DNA from: Odobenus rosmarus divergens
Lineage: Eukaryota > Chordata > Mammalia > Carnivora > Odobenidae
Direction: 5' to 3'
Assembly (NCBI RefSeq): GCF_000321225.1
Contig: NW_004450404.1
Location: forward strand, 1,716,269 to 1,780,268
DNA: 64,000 bases
A program made the position numbers and the translations under genes. How positions within the stretch are numbered: position 1 is the first letter of the stretch; the number at the start of each line of letters is the position of its first letter. The notes beneath the pieces were generated by a model, which did not search any database, was not told the DNA's origin, and saw only the letters and a program-made list of their open reading frames with translations. Below, one piece after another: positions 22,600 through 34,834 of this stretch.

Positions 22600-24270
22600 A
22601 ATCCAAGAAGACGGGGTCTGAGAGAAACACACAAGGCTGAAAGCGGAATGGAACTCCACGGCGACGGCTCTTCCAGGCGGTCTGGAATTTCAAACTGTTC
22701 GAAGCATAACGACTCTAAGCTCCCCTGCATCCACTCTGGAGAGAACACCTAGAGCACCTGCAACACCAGAACGTGGCTGTTATTAGCGACGGTGCACTTG
22801 GTGGTTTCATGGCGTTTCACGGGTGACGACAGATAACAATGCTGAGTCTGTCAACATTATAACTCATTATATAACTACCCATGGTTTGCAACTCTTTTCA
22901 GTTGGCATTTTTAACAGCTTTAAGGGCAAATTGGAGCTAAAATTTGCAACTCGAGTATCTACTTGAAGAACATTTCTTTAATCAACTACATTGTAAATAC
23001 TTTGTTACAGTATCAGAAAACCCCTTAGTGAGTGCTTATGGACAGAGATTAACATAAAACAGAAGTAAAGTTAAAACTCAACATTTTTTTCCTTTGAAGA
23101 TTATAAAGTTGGACAAACAGAGTAATACATAAATAAATCGGACTAGGGCTAAAACATTTGAAGCCTTTTCCAAAACTGAAACATGAGGTTAATAAAAAAT
23201 AAAACTAAAAGGATCAACAGCGCCACATCAAAAGACTTTTAGAAGGATGATCCAAGAAGAGTAGCGTGTAATTTTTTTTCCCAGAAATAATTGCATTTAC
23301 TTTCCGAACGCCATTTTTCACTAAAACAATAAGCCGGGTAGCCTTGTAGAAATGGCTGATTCTGAGTCTGGGGCAGGAAAGGTAACAAGCCTGAAACACC
23401 TTGTCAAAAACAAGAAACATCTTGTCAAAACAAGGAAGCCATCAAAGACTAATAGAGTCATGTCAAAAGAATTCAGAAGTGAATGAGAAAAGGCTCCCAC
23501 TGGCCACAAATGGGACGATATGAGTATCACTAAAAATAATTGCAATGGATTGAAACATGTCAAACAGGTTTGATGTCCCAAATCAATATATGTTATATGA
23601 TGTATGTTTCATAGTGATTTTTTTAAAAAAATCAATGATGGCCTTTGGAGAATACTGGGGAACCAATTCACTTTTCTGAGAACTGGTAAATTAAGGGAAA
23701 GAATCAAACATTTGTCCTGCCTTTCCCATATAAACTTAGGATAACCAAATAGTTGATGAGAAATTTCTCTTTATAGGAGTATTCTGGCTGACAAGCGAAG
23801 AAGGAATGAGAGAATGAGACAATCAACATCTTGCAACCTCTAAGTAATCCAGCACCTGGGCCATGGTCACGAACAGCTGCTAACATTACAAAGAGAGACA
23901 ACCAGATTTCAAGAGCTTCATGACCGAAGGACGGGCCACCCCCTGTAAAGCAAGCCTCTGGATTTGCTGCTGGTTTACCAGGGATCCAGGGGTCCAGGAA
24001 TATGTCAAATGGCACCTTGAGGTGCAGTCAACAAAATTCAACTCTAGGAAACTACAAGCAAATGACTTAGCTTCTTCAACCAAAAATAAACAAGCAAATA
24101 AATAAATAATGCAACGGAAAGGGAAAAGAGACAGGGCAACCTAGATTACAAGAGACCCGGGGACAATGAGCCAGTCACAAAGTATGGACCTTCCAGATCC
24201 AGATTTGAACAAATGTCTTTTTAAATATTTCAACTATGTGTCGTTGAGTATTTGAACTGGAAGTCTGGTG
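22600..24270. other. Intron 1 stretch without recognised repeats
   Basis: A/T-rich. There is a local imperfect duplication of CACCTTGTCAAAAACAAG and CATCTTGTCAAAACAAGG at about 23398-23435. No gene was seen. Confidence 0.5.
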
Positions 24271-24279
24271 ATAAGGAAA

Positions 24280-24370
24280 CATTGTTAGTTGTTGTAGGTG
24301 TAAAAATGATACTGGGATTATGGTTTTGAAAAGAGTCCTTATCTTTAAGAAATACATGCTGAAACACTTC
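24280..24370 (+). repeat. Unidentified dispersed repeat, copy A
   Basis: TTGTAGGTGTAAAAATGATA through AAGAGTCCTTATCTTTAAGA and ACATGCTGAAACA recurs at 25890-25985. I recall similar sequence in mammalian interspersed repeats but cannot name the family. Confidence 0.55.
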
Positions 24371-24572
24371 CGGATTGTTAAAATGTTCTAAATGTGCAAG
24401 GAGAAGAACAATGTTCTACAGTGAACCTAGAAGATGAATAGAAAAATCTTAATGCTGGCGTAACTTGTCCTGGTGTAACCAGGAGTTTCATAAGTGATTC
24501 AGCTCACCATGCTATACACAGCAATGCACCTGAAAAGGAAGATGGGGGTTTTTAAAAGCAACAAGATATTAA

Positions 24573-24578
24573 GTGTGT

Positions 24579-24614
<36 letters not shown>
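24573..24614. repeat. (GT)n microsatellite
   Basis: About 21 dinucleotide units with one GTAT interruption. Confidence 0.97.
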
Positions 24615-24616
<2 letters not shown>

Positions 24617-25094
24617 CAATACCTGAATTTGTTAAGGGCACGAGATAGCTACAAATACTTTTAAATAAAGAACTGATCCAAAAGTATTTTCCCTTTTTAG
24701 TACTACAGTTTATTCTTTGTAAATAATTATAAAATACATCTCAAGTAACCAAAATTGTGATTATCTCCCTACAAGATATGAATTTTAAAAGAAACCCTGA
24801 GGCAATTGGGACTTAAACTATATTTACTTTGTACATTGTACAATGCTTAATCTTAATTCCTTTGTCAAAATATACTTTTAGCTACTAGTTTAAAAACCAT
24901 AGTAAGCAACAAGCACAATCAAAAGTGTGTTCTCCACCACGTGTCTACAAGCGTGGACCTTGAAAGAAAACAGCAAGGCCACCTCTGGGAACATTGTGAA
25001 TTTGGATTTTGTTGTTGTTGTTTTGTGTGTGTGTGTGAGGAGTGAGGATACAACTTTATTTCTCTCTGCCATGTTTTACCCTTTTGTTCAGCTC

Positions 25095-25845
25095 TGAGAT
25101 AGAATTGACATATAACATTGTGTAAGTTTAAGGTATAGAATGTAATGATTTGATACACTTATATTACAACATGATGACCACAGTAAAGTTAGTTAACACA
25201 TCCCTCCCTTCATACATAATCCCCATTTTGGTGTGTGTATGTCGTAGTGGTGAGAACATTTAAGATCTACTCTCTTAGCCACTTTCAAGAATTCAATACA
25301 GTATTAGTAACGAGAGTCACCCTGATGCCCTTAAACCTATTTATGTTATTACTGGAAATATGTACTTTTTGACCAACAACTCCCATTTCCCCCACCCCAC
25401 CCCCAGACCCTGACAACCACCCTTCTACTCTCTGTTTCTATGAGGTTGGCTTTTTTAGATTCCATAAAGTGAAATCATGCAGTCTTTGTCTTTCTCTGTC
25501 CCACGTATCTCACTTAGCATAATGCCCTCAAGGTCCATCCATGTTGTCACAAAAGGCAAGATTTCCTTCTTTTTATGGCTGACTAATATTCCACCATATA
25601 GACATATCATATTTTCTTTATCCATTCATCCACTGATGGACACGTAAGTCAAACCATGTCTCAGTTATTATGAATAATGCTGCAAAGAACATGGGAGTGC
25701 ACATATCTCTTAGAGATAATGACTTCATTTCCTTCAGCTAAGTACCCAGAAGTGGGATTGCTGGATCACCTAATAATTCTATTTTTAATTTTTTGATGAA
25801 CCTCCATACTGTTTTCCATAGTGGTTATACCAATTTACATTCTGA
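25095..25845 (-). mobile_element. LINE-1 3' part, antisense on the plus strand
   Basis: Read as reverse complement it is the ORF2 end and 3' UTR. On the plus strand the landmarks are TAGAATTGACATATAACATT, TTAGCATAATGCCCTCAAGG, TTTATCCATTCATCCACTGA and CTCCATACTGTTTTCCATAG. It is old and frame-broken. Confidence 0.9.
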
Positions 25846-25884
25846 TTTGGGGTTTCTTGAGATGTGTTAAAGAAGGCTGTGGTT

Positions 25885-25985
25885 TTGGTTGTTTAGGTGT
25901 AAAAGTGATATATTGTGATTATGGTTTCTAACAGAGTCCTCATCTTTGAGAACCATGTGCTAAAACATGACAGAAATGTGGTAAA
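25885..25985 (+). repeat. Unidentified dispersed repeat, copy B
   Basis: TTTAGGTGTAAAAGTGATAT through AGAGTCCTCATCTTTGAGAA and TGTGCTAAAACATGA match copy A near 24.3 kb. Confidence 0.55.
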
Positions 25986-26109
25986 TGACCTGCCTAGCCC
26001 TCAGCACCCCATTCTCTGAGAGCTGGCCCCTCATTTGGTGGGGGCAAGCCTCACCAGGCACTTCTGTCTGTCCATCGCCGGTACTCCCTACACCCTCACT
26101 GCTTGGCAG

Positions 26110-26215
26110 CAGCGCCCTGGCATCATGCAGACCTACTGAATCAGAAGCTACAGTGTAACAGGGTCTCCAGGGGACTGACAGATAGAGCGTCATTTGAGAA
26201 GTGCTGGTCTCTACC
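26110..26215 (+). mobile_element. MER5A-type hAT element, fragment
   Basis: AGACCTACTGAATCAGAAGC with the following GTCTCCAGGGG and TTTGAGAAGTGCTG follows the order of MER5A, a small nonautonomous hAT-Charlie transposon. Confidence 0.65.
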
Positions 26216-26224
26216 ACATGAGCT

Positions 26225-26710
26225 CCTCACCCAGATGTCAGAATCACCTGTGCAGCCTCCTCCTGCCTCTCCCCTCCCAGGCTGGCCCACGTCAGAATGG
26301 GGGGGTCATGTCCAGGTTGAAGACGGTCCCCCAGGTGACTCTCTATACCTCCACCACTCTCCTAAGCCCCTTTCTAGGAAGGAGGAAAAGTCTGCATGGA
26401 ACAACAGGGTCAGATACTTGCAGACCCCAGACCTGATGATTTCTGAGGCACCTTTCAGGGCTACGAGCCAATAGGTCTGCAGAAGTACCACCGAGAAGGC
26501 AGCAGCAAGCAAGTGCACAAGAGGGAAATTCACTTCATTCTCACTTTAGATGAAATAAACCGATCCAGACACTCAACCAGTCCCTCTCCCTGAAAGGAGA
26601 TGAAATTCCTAGTCCTCATCCCAGATCTAACCACACCAGATTGCTACTTTTAGCCCCCACCAGCATGAAAGCCACAGGAGGGCAGAGAGGACGCTGCTGT
26701 GTCCGGCCCT
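26225..26710. other. Intron 1 sequence, no element recognised
   Basis: Nothing supported beyond short ORFs. Confidence 0.45.
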
Positions 26711-26714
26711 GTCC

Positions 26715-26775
26715 ACCCAGCACTGTCCTAATGTCGGGCCTATAGTAGGCATGTCATAAATATTTGCTGAATGAA
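26715..26775 (+). mobile_element. MIR 3' end fragment
   Basis: GGCCTATAGTAGGCATGTCA followed by TAAATATTTGCTGAATGAA matches the MIR terminus. Confidence 0.55.
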
Positions 26776-27299
26776 AATACACTCTTAATTTCTAGGTGCC
26801 AGGTGCCTTTATCCTCACATCACCCCTCATGCTCTTCCAGAATGTGACCCCAGCCATCAACAGGGGGAATCTAATCTCCCTCCAGGGCCCTTGAATTTGG
26901 GCAGGCTTGAGAGCGCTTGGACCAGGAGAGTGCAGGGAAGTAATGCTGTGTGACTTCCAAGGCTGGGTGACAAAAGCCTACTATGCAGTTTCCAACCCAC
27001 TTGCTGGAATACTCTGAGGACTGCCATGCTGTAAGGAAACCAAGTCACACCGAGAGCCCACACACAGGCACTCCAGGTGGCCACTGACTTGCCAACTTGC
27101 TGAGTCATCCCGCTTGGCCCAACACAGGAGTGTCAGCGCCTTCAGATGGTCCTAGCCCCCCTGTTGCTGAGTGGCCCCCAGCTTTCAAATCTTCCCAGGA
27201 GAGGCCCCGGCCATTATGGAGCTGAGCCAAGCCATCCTCACCATGCCCTGTCCAAATTCTTGATCCACATGATCTGGAAGCCTAATAAAATGGCTGTTT

Positions 27300-27480
27300 G
27301 AAGGAGTCGCTGGTGATGCAGCAGTAGTAACCAGCACACACTCTGAGGTGCCTATGGCTACTCCCAATTTATGAAGAATCAGGTTCCCAGAGAGATAAGA
27401 TAACCTGTCTGAGGGTGGGGAGCTGATAGCCCAGCTGCCAGCCAGTCTGGATTTACAGCCTGGCTTCCTGCCCCTGTTCC
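27300..27480 (-). mobile_element. MIR, antisense
   Basis: TTATGAAGAATCAGGTTCCC, GAGATAAGATAACCTGTCTG and CAGTCTGGATTTACAGCCTG follow the antisense MIR order. Confidence 0.6.
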
Positions 27481-27489
27481 TGCTCATAT

Positions 27490-29235
27490 TTTTTCAATCA
27501 GTGAAGATTTTCTGAGTCATAAGCTCCAGATACTGTGGCTATACCGAGAAAAACGTGAAGATACCCAAGTGCACACATGAATACACGTAGTATGCTCAAA
27601 CATGAAACCAGGCCAAATTAGGCCTGCCCGCCCTTATAAATTCTTAGCTGACACTGCTTCAGACAGAACGGCTCCTTGGTCTGGTAAGTATTTATTGAGA
27701 GTCTGGGGGAACAGAGGCACTGGGCTAGATGACAGGAATATGAGTCAGGGGCCCATTATAGGAGAGGAGTCAGGAAAGGATAAAAAGAGAAGGAAAGATA
27801 TTTCTTTCTCTGACATTAGATAAAAAGAGGATAAAAGGAAATAAAACTGTTCTAATAGCAACGTAAAGACGTAAAGATGAGAGTACACAAGGGAACTAAC
27901 GCCTTCTCTCACACAGCACTCAGGACCATCCGTTGGTAAGGGTCAGGTGTGAGAAGAGAATCTGAGAAGCTTAAGAAAACAGTCTAGAATAAGCTCAGTG
28001 CAAATGCACTATAGAATTTCCTTTGCATATTTTGTGTGTGTTTTCATTTACAAAAGAAATTTTTTTGTGGTGAGGGTGGGTGGGTGAGAGGTGAATGGAA
28101 GCGTTGCTGGGCGGCCGTAAGGACCCAGCAGAATAGGCAATGGCCCCTTGATCCATCCTCACCATCTCTCCAGAGCCCACAGTAAGGCCAGAGCTAAGAG
28201 TCACATGGGTGCCCCGGAGCTGTGCCCAGGCAGGAGAGAACAGATTCAGAGCTGGTCTCAGCCACCTCCAGTAACTGACCCAGGGAGAGTGGGGAGTGCC
28301 TGCCATGTGCCAAGCAGGCAGGATGCAGACTAGGAGCGGGTGGTCACAGAGTCAGGGAGATGGTGGCAGGGGAAAGGAAAGGCTACGAGGACTGACCAAC
28401 TGCACAGGGCTGAGGATCCAGGGGGTGGCAGCACACCCTGCAAGAACGTCTGCAGGGCGCTTTGTAGACCCAGACAAAATGGTGGACGGTACAGAAGCTC
28501 TAAAGGAAAGGAAGAGACAAAGAAGTGGCCAAGGATGGTGGGGGGAGGATGTCTCCTTCTTCTTCCCCCCACCTGCATCTCTCATCTATACAACATTCCT
28601 TTCCAAAATTCTCTTCTCAAAAGACTCTCCAGAACATTGTCACCATGGAATGGGAGACTGTCGATCCACACAAGTCTCCCAGTGTTAGTAGCCTTCAGAG
28701 GACCTCAAGGTTAAACCTCTCTTGGAAATGACAGCTATTCCTTCACAACACCTAGAACGTGAAACAAGCTGGATTTACCAGTCCATAAAGAAGATGTGCC
28801 TCAGTAAATGTTAACATACCCTTGAGGTCAATAGCTCTAGAATCAATATTTATTGTGTAAATGAATATTGCCTTTGAAAGAAAGAACATATTTGGGGAAA
28901 GTTCCCGTTCTTGGTCCTGGACCTCAAAGGCCACCACATTCTGGCACCGGTTTGACATTGACAACCTCACTTGCACTTATACCCAGCTGGACCGTCCTGG
29001 TTCCCACTACCCCACACGTTCTTTCCCAGAGGGCACATGGATGTTCTCAGCCATGAAATCTGGTTCCTTATTCCTTACATCACAAAATGTCCTCCATCTT
29101 CATGTCTTGAGGTCAACTTCAAACCCTGTCTTAGGCCACTCCTCCCACTACATTCTGATTTATTAACTTCAGCATTAACTGAACAAATCACTTATAATTA
29201 TCATATACTGCCTTGTAACATCCTTTGAATTACTG
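27490..29235. other. Intron 1 stretch, mostly unassigned
   Basis: A short piece at 27685-27750 resembles an L2/MIR-age fragment (GTATTTATTGAGAGTCTGGG). Short ORFs at 28296-28714 overlap in several frames and have no domain. Confidence 0.45.
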
Positions 29236-29244
29236 TCTCAGACT

Positions 29245-29407
29245 GGGAGTTGGTAAACTTTCTCTTTTTTTTCTCCAGATAGTAAATATTTTAGGCTTTG
29301 TGGGCCATACAAACTGTTGCAACTACTCAACTCTGGTGTTATAGTGAGAAAGCAGCCATGGCCAATAAAAAAATGAATGATCATGACTGTGTTCCAATAA
29401 AACTACT
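29245..29407 (+). mobile_element. hAT-Charlie-type MER element, left part
   Basis: AATATTTTAGGCTTTGTGGG, GCAACTACTCAACTCTGGTG and GTGTTCCAATAAAAC are the familiar internal sequence of a nonautonomous hAT-Charlie element (MER1-like, family named from memory). The element is interrupted by LINE-1 and resumes at 30386. Confidence 0.75.
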
Positions 29408-30385
29408 TTTTTATTTAAATTCAACTAGCCAATATACAGTATATCATTAGTTTCAGATGTAGTGTTCAATAATTCATCAGTCACATAGAACACCCAGTGC
29501 TCATCACACCACGTGCCCTCCTCAATGCCCATCACCCAGTTACCCCATCCCCCCCCCACCTTCTCTCCAGCAACCCTCAGTTTGTCTCCAATGTTAAGAG
29601 TCTCTCATGGTTTATCTCCCTCTCTGATGACTTCCCACTCAGTTTTCCCTCCCTTCCCCTATGATCCTCTGCATTGTTTCTTATATTCCACATATGAGTG
29701 AAACCATATAATTATCTGTCTCTGATTGACTTATTTCACTCAGCATAATATCCTCTAGTTCCAGCCACATCGTTGCAAATGGCAAGATTTCATTTTTGAT
29801 GGCTGCCTAATATTCCAGTGTGTGTGTGCGTGCGTGTGTGTGTGTGTGTACCACATCTTCTTTATCCATTCATCTGTCGATGGACAGCTCTTTCCATAGT
29901 TTGGCTATTGTGGACATCACTGCTATGAACATTGGGGCACAGGTGCCCCTTTGTTTCGCTACGTCTGTATCTTTGGGGTAAGTCTCTAGTAATGCAGTTG
30001 CTGGGTCATAGGATAGCTCTATTTTTAACTTTTTGAGGAACCTCCATACTGTTTTCCAGAGTGGTTGCACCTGCTTGCATTCCCACCAACAGTGTAAGAG
30101 GGTTCCCCTCTCTCCACATCCTTGCCAACATCTGTTGTTTCCTGACTTGTTAATTTTAGCCATTCTGACTGGTGTGAGGTGGTATCTCACTGTGGTTTTG
30201 ATTTGTATTTCCCTGATGCCGAGTGATGCGGAACATTTTTTCAAGTGTCTATTGGCCATTTGTATGTCTTCTTTGGAGAAATGTCTGTTCATGTGTTCTA
30301 CCCATGTCTTGGTTGGATTATTTGTTTTTCGAGTGTTGAGTTTGATAAGTTCTTTATAGATCTTGGATACTAGCCCTTTATCTCC
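29408..30385 (-). mobile_element. LINE-1, 5'-truncated, inserted in a hAT element
   Basis: Antisense copy of about 980 bp. On the minus strand, 30292-29870 is an open ORF2 fragment of 140 codons with [20 protein letters not shown] and [19 protein letters not shown], the L1 ORF2 C-terminal zinc-knuckle-like region. The 3' UTR lies towards 29408. It is relatively young, but lacks ORF1, the endonuclease and the reverse transcriptase, so it is inactive. Confidence 0.92.
29819..29850. repeat. (GT)n microsatellite inside the LINE-1
   Basis: TGTGTGTGTGCGTGCGTGTG and continuing GT, where the L1 consensus has a short GT stretch. Confidence 0.85.
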
Positions 30386-30455
30386 AACAAAACCTTATTT
30401 ACAAAAATAATCAGCAGGCCACATTTGGCCTATCGGCCACAGTTTGGTAATCTCC
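30386..30455 (+). mobile_element. hAT-Charlie-type MER element, right part
   Basis: ACAAAACCTTATTTACAAAA and GGCCACATTTGGCCTATCGG continue the element broken at 29407. AATAAAACT on the left and AACAAAACC on the right are compatible with a decayed target-site duplication. Confidence 0.72.
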
Positions 30456-30459
30456 ATCT

Positions 30460-31550
30460 TAGACTTGTTTAAGTGTGTATACCAATGGCGCAAACATTAA
30501 TTTCTAACTAGTATTAACTTAACTGAACTGTGTGCCATAAAGTGTTTTTTTTTTTTAACTTTCCTGGTCTTCTCTTTTGCCAGATATTTTTCTTCTAATC
30601 ATTTCCACGGACGGCCTAATCCATTCATCCTAACCAGCTACGTAACAGACTAGCACATTCCACAAGCTGGTTGACATCAGTAGGACTTTGGCTCTCTGCA
30701 GATAGAAGTGTTCACTTCAGCATTCAGTTTCCCCATCACATCACAACATCACAGAAGTATGGAGAGAGAAAGGTTTGCACAGGCAAAAGGGAAGCTTTCG
30801 GAAAAAAGAGAGGAAATCTATCATTGCTGTTCCCCGCAGAAGCAAACATGAAACAATTAGCCGTAACCAAAATAAAATTAACTTCACAGTGGGTTAGTGA
30901 CAGTTCCTGTCAGATGCTTCTAGCTTGCTTCTAAATCGACAACTGCAACAGAGAGAAGAGAAAGTAGACATCTTCTGAAGAATTTCAGATATGCAATAAA
31001 CTACATCACCCCCAAATACCCTGCCTTTGAATATGTTAAAGTAGATCCTACATAAGGAGCTAAAAAGTAATAAAATGACAAATAGGTCACAGAAAGCCTG
31101 AGACATGACTTCTTGCCAATAGTGACCTTTGATGCCGATAAAGTCCCCACTTCCTTTTATCACCTCAAGTGAAGACAAGAGCACCTAAGTGCAGGCAATG
31201 TGGGCAACGCGGATCCTTGTTCCCCAAGCGACCCTCACACATGCTTAGAGATTCAAACAGCTGTACAGGTCCGTTAGGAAAACAGATGCTTCCACCCTCC
31301 CCCAAGCTTCCTCTCCCCAGCAGCAACTACTTTTAGCTCCTTTAGTTGATTTGGTCCTTGCTTCCACGTCTGAAGAAGACGCCACCTTGGCTGTACGCCC
31401 TGATGTCTTCATTCTCGGCCACTACGTGCTGCCTTCCCACGTGGAAGCTGAGGTCTGCTCTCCTCACTCACCCTGTGGACACACCTCCCACCCTCCCCAC
31501 CCCCCTAGAGGGGTGGGCCATCATTCTGGATGCATCAGTGTTCACTCTCT
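30460..31550. other. Intron 1 sequence, no element recognised
   Basis: Nothing supported. Confidence 0.45.
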
Positions 31551-31554
31551 TTCA

Positions 31555-31960
31555 GGGCTGAATTCTTTCCCCCCAAAATTCCTACGGGCCAAAACCAAGT
31601 ATGTCAGAATTCGACCTTACTTGGAAATAGGCTCACTGTAGATGTCATTGGTTAAGATGAAGTGTTTAGGGTGGGCCTACTCCAGTATGACTAGTGTGCT
31701 TCCCAAAAGGAGAAATTGGGACACAGAGACACCATGGAGTGAAACAGGTGCGAAGAGACAAAAAGAAAAGACGGCCATCTCCAAGACAAGGAGAAAAGCC
31801 TGGAACACATCTTTCCCTGCAGGACTGCAAGAGAACCCATTTCTGCTGTCAAAGCCCCCCAGTATGCGGCAGTTAGTTCTGGCAGCCCCTGCAAATGGGT
31901 GCAGGCGATTAGAGCACTGGGAGGCCACAAACATTACTGAAGGCCTAGCCACAGGGTAGG
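31555..31960 (+). mobile_element. MaLR-type (MLT1-like) LTR, partial
   Basis: GGGCTGAATTCTTTCCCCCC, GACCTTACTTGGAAATAGGC, GTTAAGATGAAGTG and AGGGTGGGCCTACTCCAGTA are the ordered landmarks of ERVL-MaLR LTRs. The 3' third is missing. It is a solitary non-coding LTR. Confidence 0.75.
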
Positions 31961-31974
31961 TAGGTAGGCTCTAT

Positions 31975-33225
31975 TTCTTTTGGTGACTTGTCTCCCCCCC
32001 GCCAACCCCGAGCTAATACTAGTCTTATTTGTTCCTTTGCTTAGTTTTCATTTTCTTCCTGAAAACTTCATTTAAAAACATTCCACTCTGAACTCTTCCT
32101 CTCTTGTCTACATTGCTGCTTGAGAGGTCCAGATGGGCAGATGGTCTGTTATTTCACCCTCCCTCAGAACCTTCTGACCTCGGGGAGGGGGGTGCATGAA
32201 CATCAGGGGGTACCAACCATGTGGCAAGGGGGGCTCCACCTTGATACAAGCTCAAGACACAGCACCATCCAGAAGCACGAGGAGTGGCTGCAGCTTTGGG
32301 AGCAGAGGTGAAACACCACCATAAATGGGGGCTCTCTGAAGACACCTGTGCCAGAGGGGAGCCCCGGGCAGAGGCTACGGGTGGCAGACAAGCATGAAGG
32401 CTGATGACAACCAGGGCTGAGGGAGGGAAATCTCTAGAGGAGGTGCTTGATTAAGAGACATTCCTGGGATTAAAAAAAAAAAATGTCTGCATAAACAAAT
32501 GGCATTCTAGGAAATGTGAGCGCATTTAGTTAAAATGTCCCTATTTAAAGATAACATGACAACTGTCCTCCACACCCATACCCAACTTCCCAAATTCTAC
32601 CTTTGCAACTGGAGTAAATTTACTTAAAATTAAAAAAAAGGAGGGGAGGTGCTTTCTAGATAATCTCAATCAAAGAAACAAAGGCCAGAAAAAATAAGTC
32701 AGATAATCATAGAGCTAAAAGAAAATGATATAGTCCAGATTTCACTGCAAAAAAATCTAGGATGCAGACTTTACTCCACAGCTTTTCTCAGTCAAGATCA
32801 AAAGTTCTCAATGATTTCTTATGTATTGTATCATCACCTTCCATCACATTCCACATAGGTTATGGCAACTCCCAAGAATTCATGCAGTAAAACAAAAATA
32901 TACAAATAATGAGGATCAGGAAAAATACAGGTAAAAGATCAAGAGGCAGGGAAAGTTAAGACATCCGCGTGTACAGTATATGTCCACCATATAGAGGCTT
33001 ACTGCTTAGTGGAGGCAATTTGCCTTTTAGTTTCCTGACAACCAAACCAAAAAGGGAAACATGATCTTACATTGTTCACGGGAGCAAATAGGGTAGGGCG
33101 GGGGGTGGGGGAGCCCACAGCAAAAGGAAAACTAACTGGCAGAAAGAACTTTGCATGTGGGGCTTCATATAGCACTGTTTTTCAGCTGAAGGCAAACCAG
33201 GTCACAATGAGCTTTCTGAAAGAAA
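31975..33225. other. Intron 1 sequence, no element recognised
   Basis: Nothing supported. It contains short A runs near 32470 and 32630. Confidence 0.45.
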
Positions 33226-33315
33226 AGAAAAAAAAGGAAAGGAAAGGAAGAGAGAGAGAGAGAAAGAGAAAGGAAGGAAGGAAGGAAGGAAGGAAGGAAG
33301 GAAGGAAGGAAGGGA
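33225..33315. repeat. Purine microsatellite with (GGAA)10
   Basis: GA-rich tract in which 33272-33311 is ten perfect GGAA units. Confidence 0.95.
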
Positions 33316-33911
33316 ATAAAAAATATCAGAGCATATCTCATATAGCAAAGGTAAATGTTTTCTTGTGAAACGAGTATTTCAATCATAACTAAGGATGGGT
33401 ATGCACATCAGACTGCAAAGTACAATATATTTCTCACTGGGATATATGATCACAAAAATTTGAAAAAGGGCAGGAGGAAATAGTAAGTGGACTTAATTTC
33501 CAGCCTGGCCAGTACCTATTCCCTCCTGGAGCTCCGGGTGGTGAGGAATAAACCACCCTTGCTGGATCACAGTCCTGACCCATCCCCTGCCTGTTTTACC
33601 CCTTGGCCTTTGACTCTGTCCAGTGGTCCTGCTTTGCACCTTCTAGGTCTTCCCCTAGTGGCAGCACCTTTGGGCAAGTATGACAGCTTGGGCTCCCTCT
33701 CTCCTCCCGGCCCCTCAACTTCCTGGCACCCATCTCTGAATCTCCTGCCATCTCACTACCCTGGCCCACCGTGGTCACCCCGGTCTCTCTCTCTTCTGTG
33801 AAAGCCTTAGTCAGGGATGGGAGAAACAGAATAGTACTTTGTCCTTCCTTTGTCCTTCCGGTTCCAGACTGTATCTCCTTCAGTTTCTCCACATTGCTTT
33901 TGAAAATGTGA

Positions 33912-34412
33912 ACCAATTACTTATACACCTATGTTCATAGCAGCACCATTCACAATAGCCAAAAGGTGGAAACAACCCAAGTGTCCATCAACTGAGGAAT
34001 GGATAAGCAAAATGTAGTATATCCATACAATGGAATATTATTCAGCCTTAAAAGGGAATAAAGTTCTGGCACATACTACACCACAGATGAACCTTGAAGA
34101 CAGTATGTTAAGAAGCCAGTCACAAAAAAACAAATATTATATGATTCCGCTTATATGGGATACCTAGAATAGGCAAAATCATAGGCACAGAAAGTAGAAT
34201 AGAGGCTACTGGGGGTTGGAGGAGGGAATAGTGGAGAGTACCTGCTCAGTGGGTACAGAGTTCCCATTTGGGATGATGAAAAAGTTCTGGAAATATGTAG
34301 TGGTGATATTGCTCAACATCATGAATGTACCTGATTTGCCACCGAACTATATACTTGAAGTGGCTAAAATGGTAAATTTGATGTTTATTTTTTTTTTGCC
34401 ACCATTAAAAAA
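33912..34412 (+). mobile_element. LINE-1 (L1M class) 3' end
   Basis: TATGTTCATAGCAGCACCAT, GTGTCCATCAACTGAGGAAT, CAATGGAATATTATTCAGCC, the 3' UTR around GGTTGGAGGAGGGAATAGTG, and an A-rich end. Confidence 0.9.
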
Positions 34413-34621
34413 ATGCATAACCTCAGTCCAATCATGAGAAAACCTAGTCTGAGGGACATTCAACAACATACTGATCAATACTCTTCAAAAGTGTCAAGGT
34501 CATGAAGGTCAAGGAAAGATTAAGCAAATGTCACAGAATGCAGAGTACTGAGAAGAAATGACAACTAAATACAATGTGGGATCCTGGATAGGATCCTAAG
34601 AACAAAAAAAGGACATTAGTT

Positions 34622-34818
34622 GGGGCACCTGGGGCTCAGTCGTTAAGCATCTGCCTTCAGCTCGGGTCATGATCTCGGGGTCCTGGGATCGAGCCTCGCA
34701 TCGGGCTCCCTGCTCTGTGGGGAGCCTGCTTCTCCCTCTCCCACTCCCCCTGCTTGTGTTCCCTCTCTCGCTGTGTCTCTCTCTGTCAAATAAATAAAAT
34801 CTTAAAAAAAAAAAAAAA
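34622..34818 (+). mobile_element. CAN-SINE, plus orientation
   Basis: Starts GGGGCACCTGGGGCTCAG. GGACATTAGT before and GGACATTCGT after its A tail form an imperfect target-site duplication. Confidence 0.93.
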
Positions 34819-34834
34819 GGACATTCGTGGGAAA

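Noticed and set aside
29870..30292. 140-codon ORF resembling a reverse-transcriptase protein C-terminus
   Set aside because: It is the end of LINE-1 ORF2 in a 5'-truncated copy lacking endonuclease and polymerase domains; annotated as mobile element, not gene.
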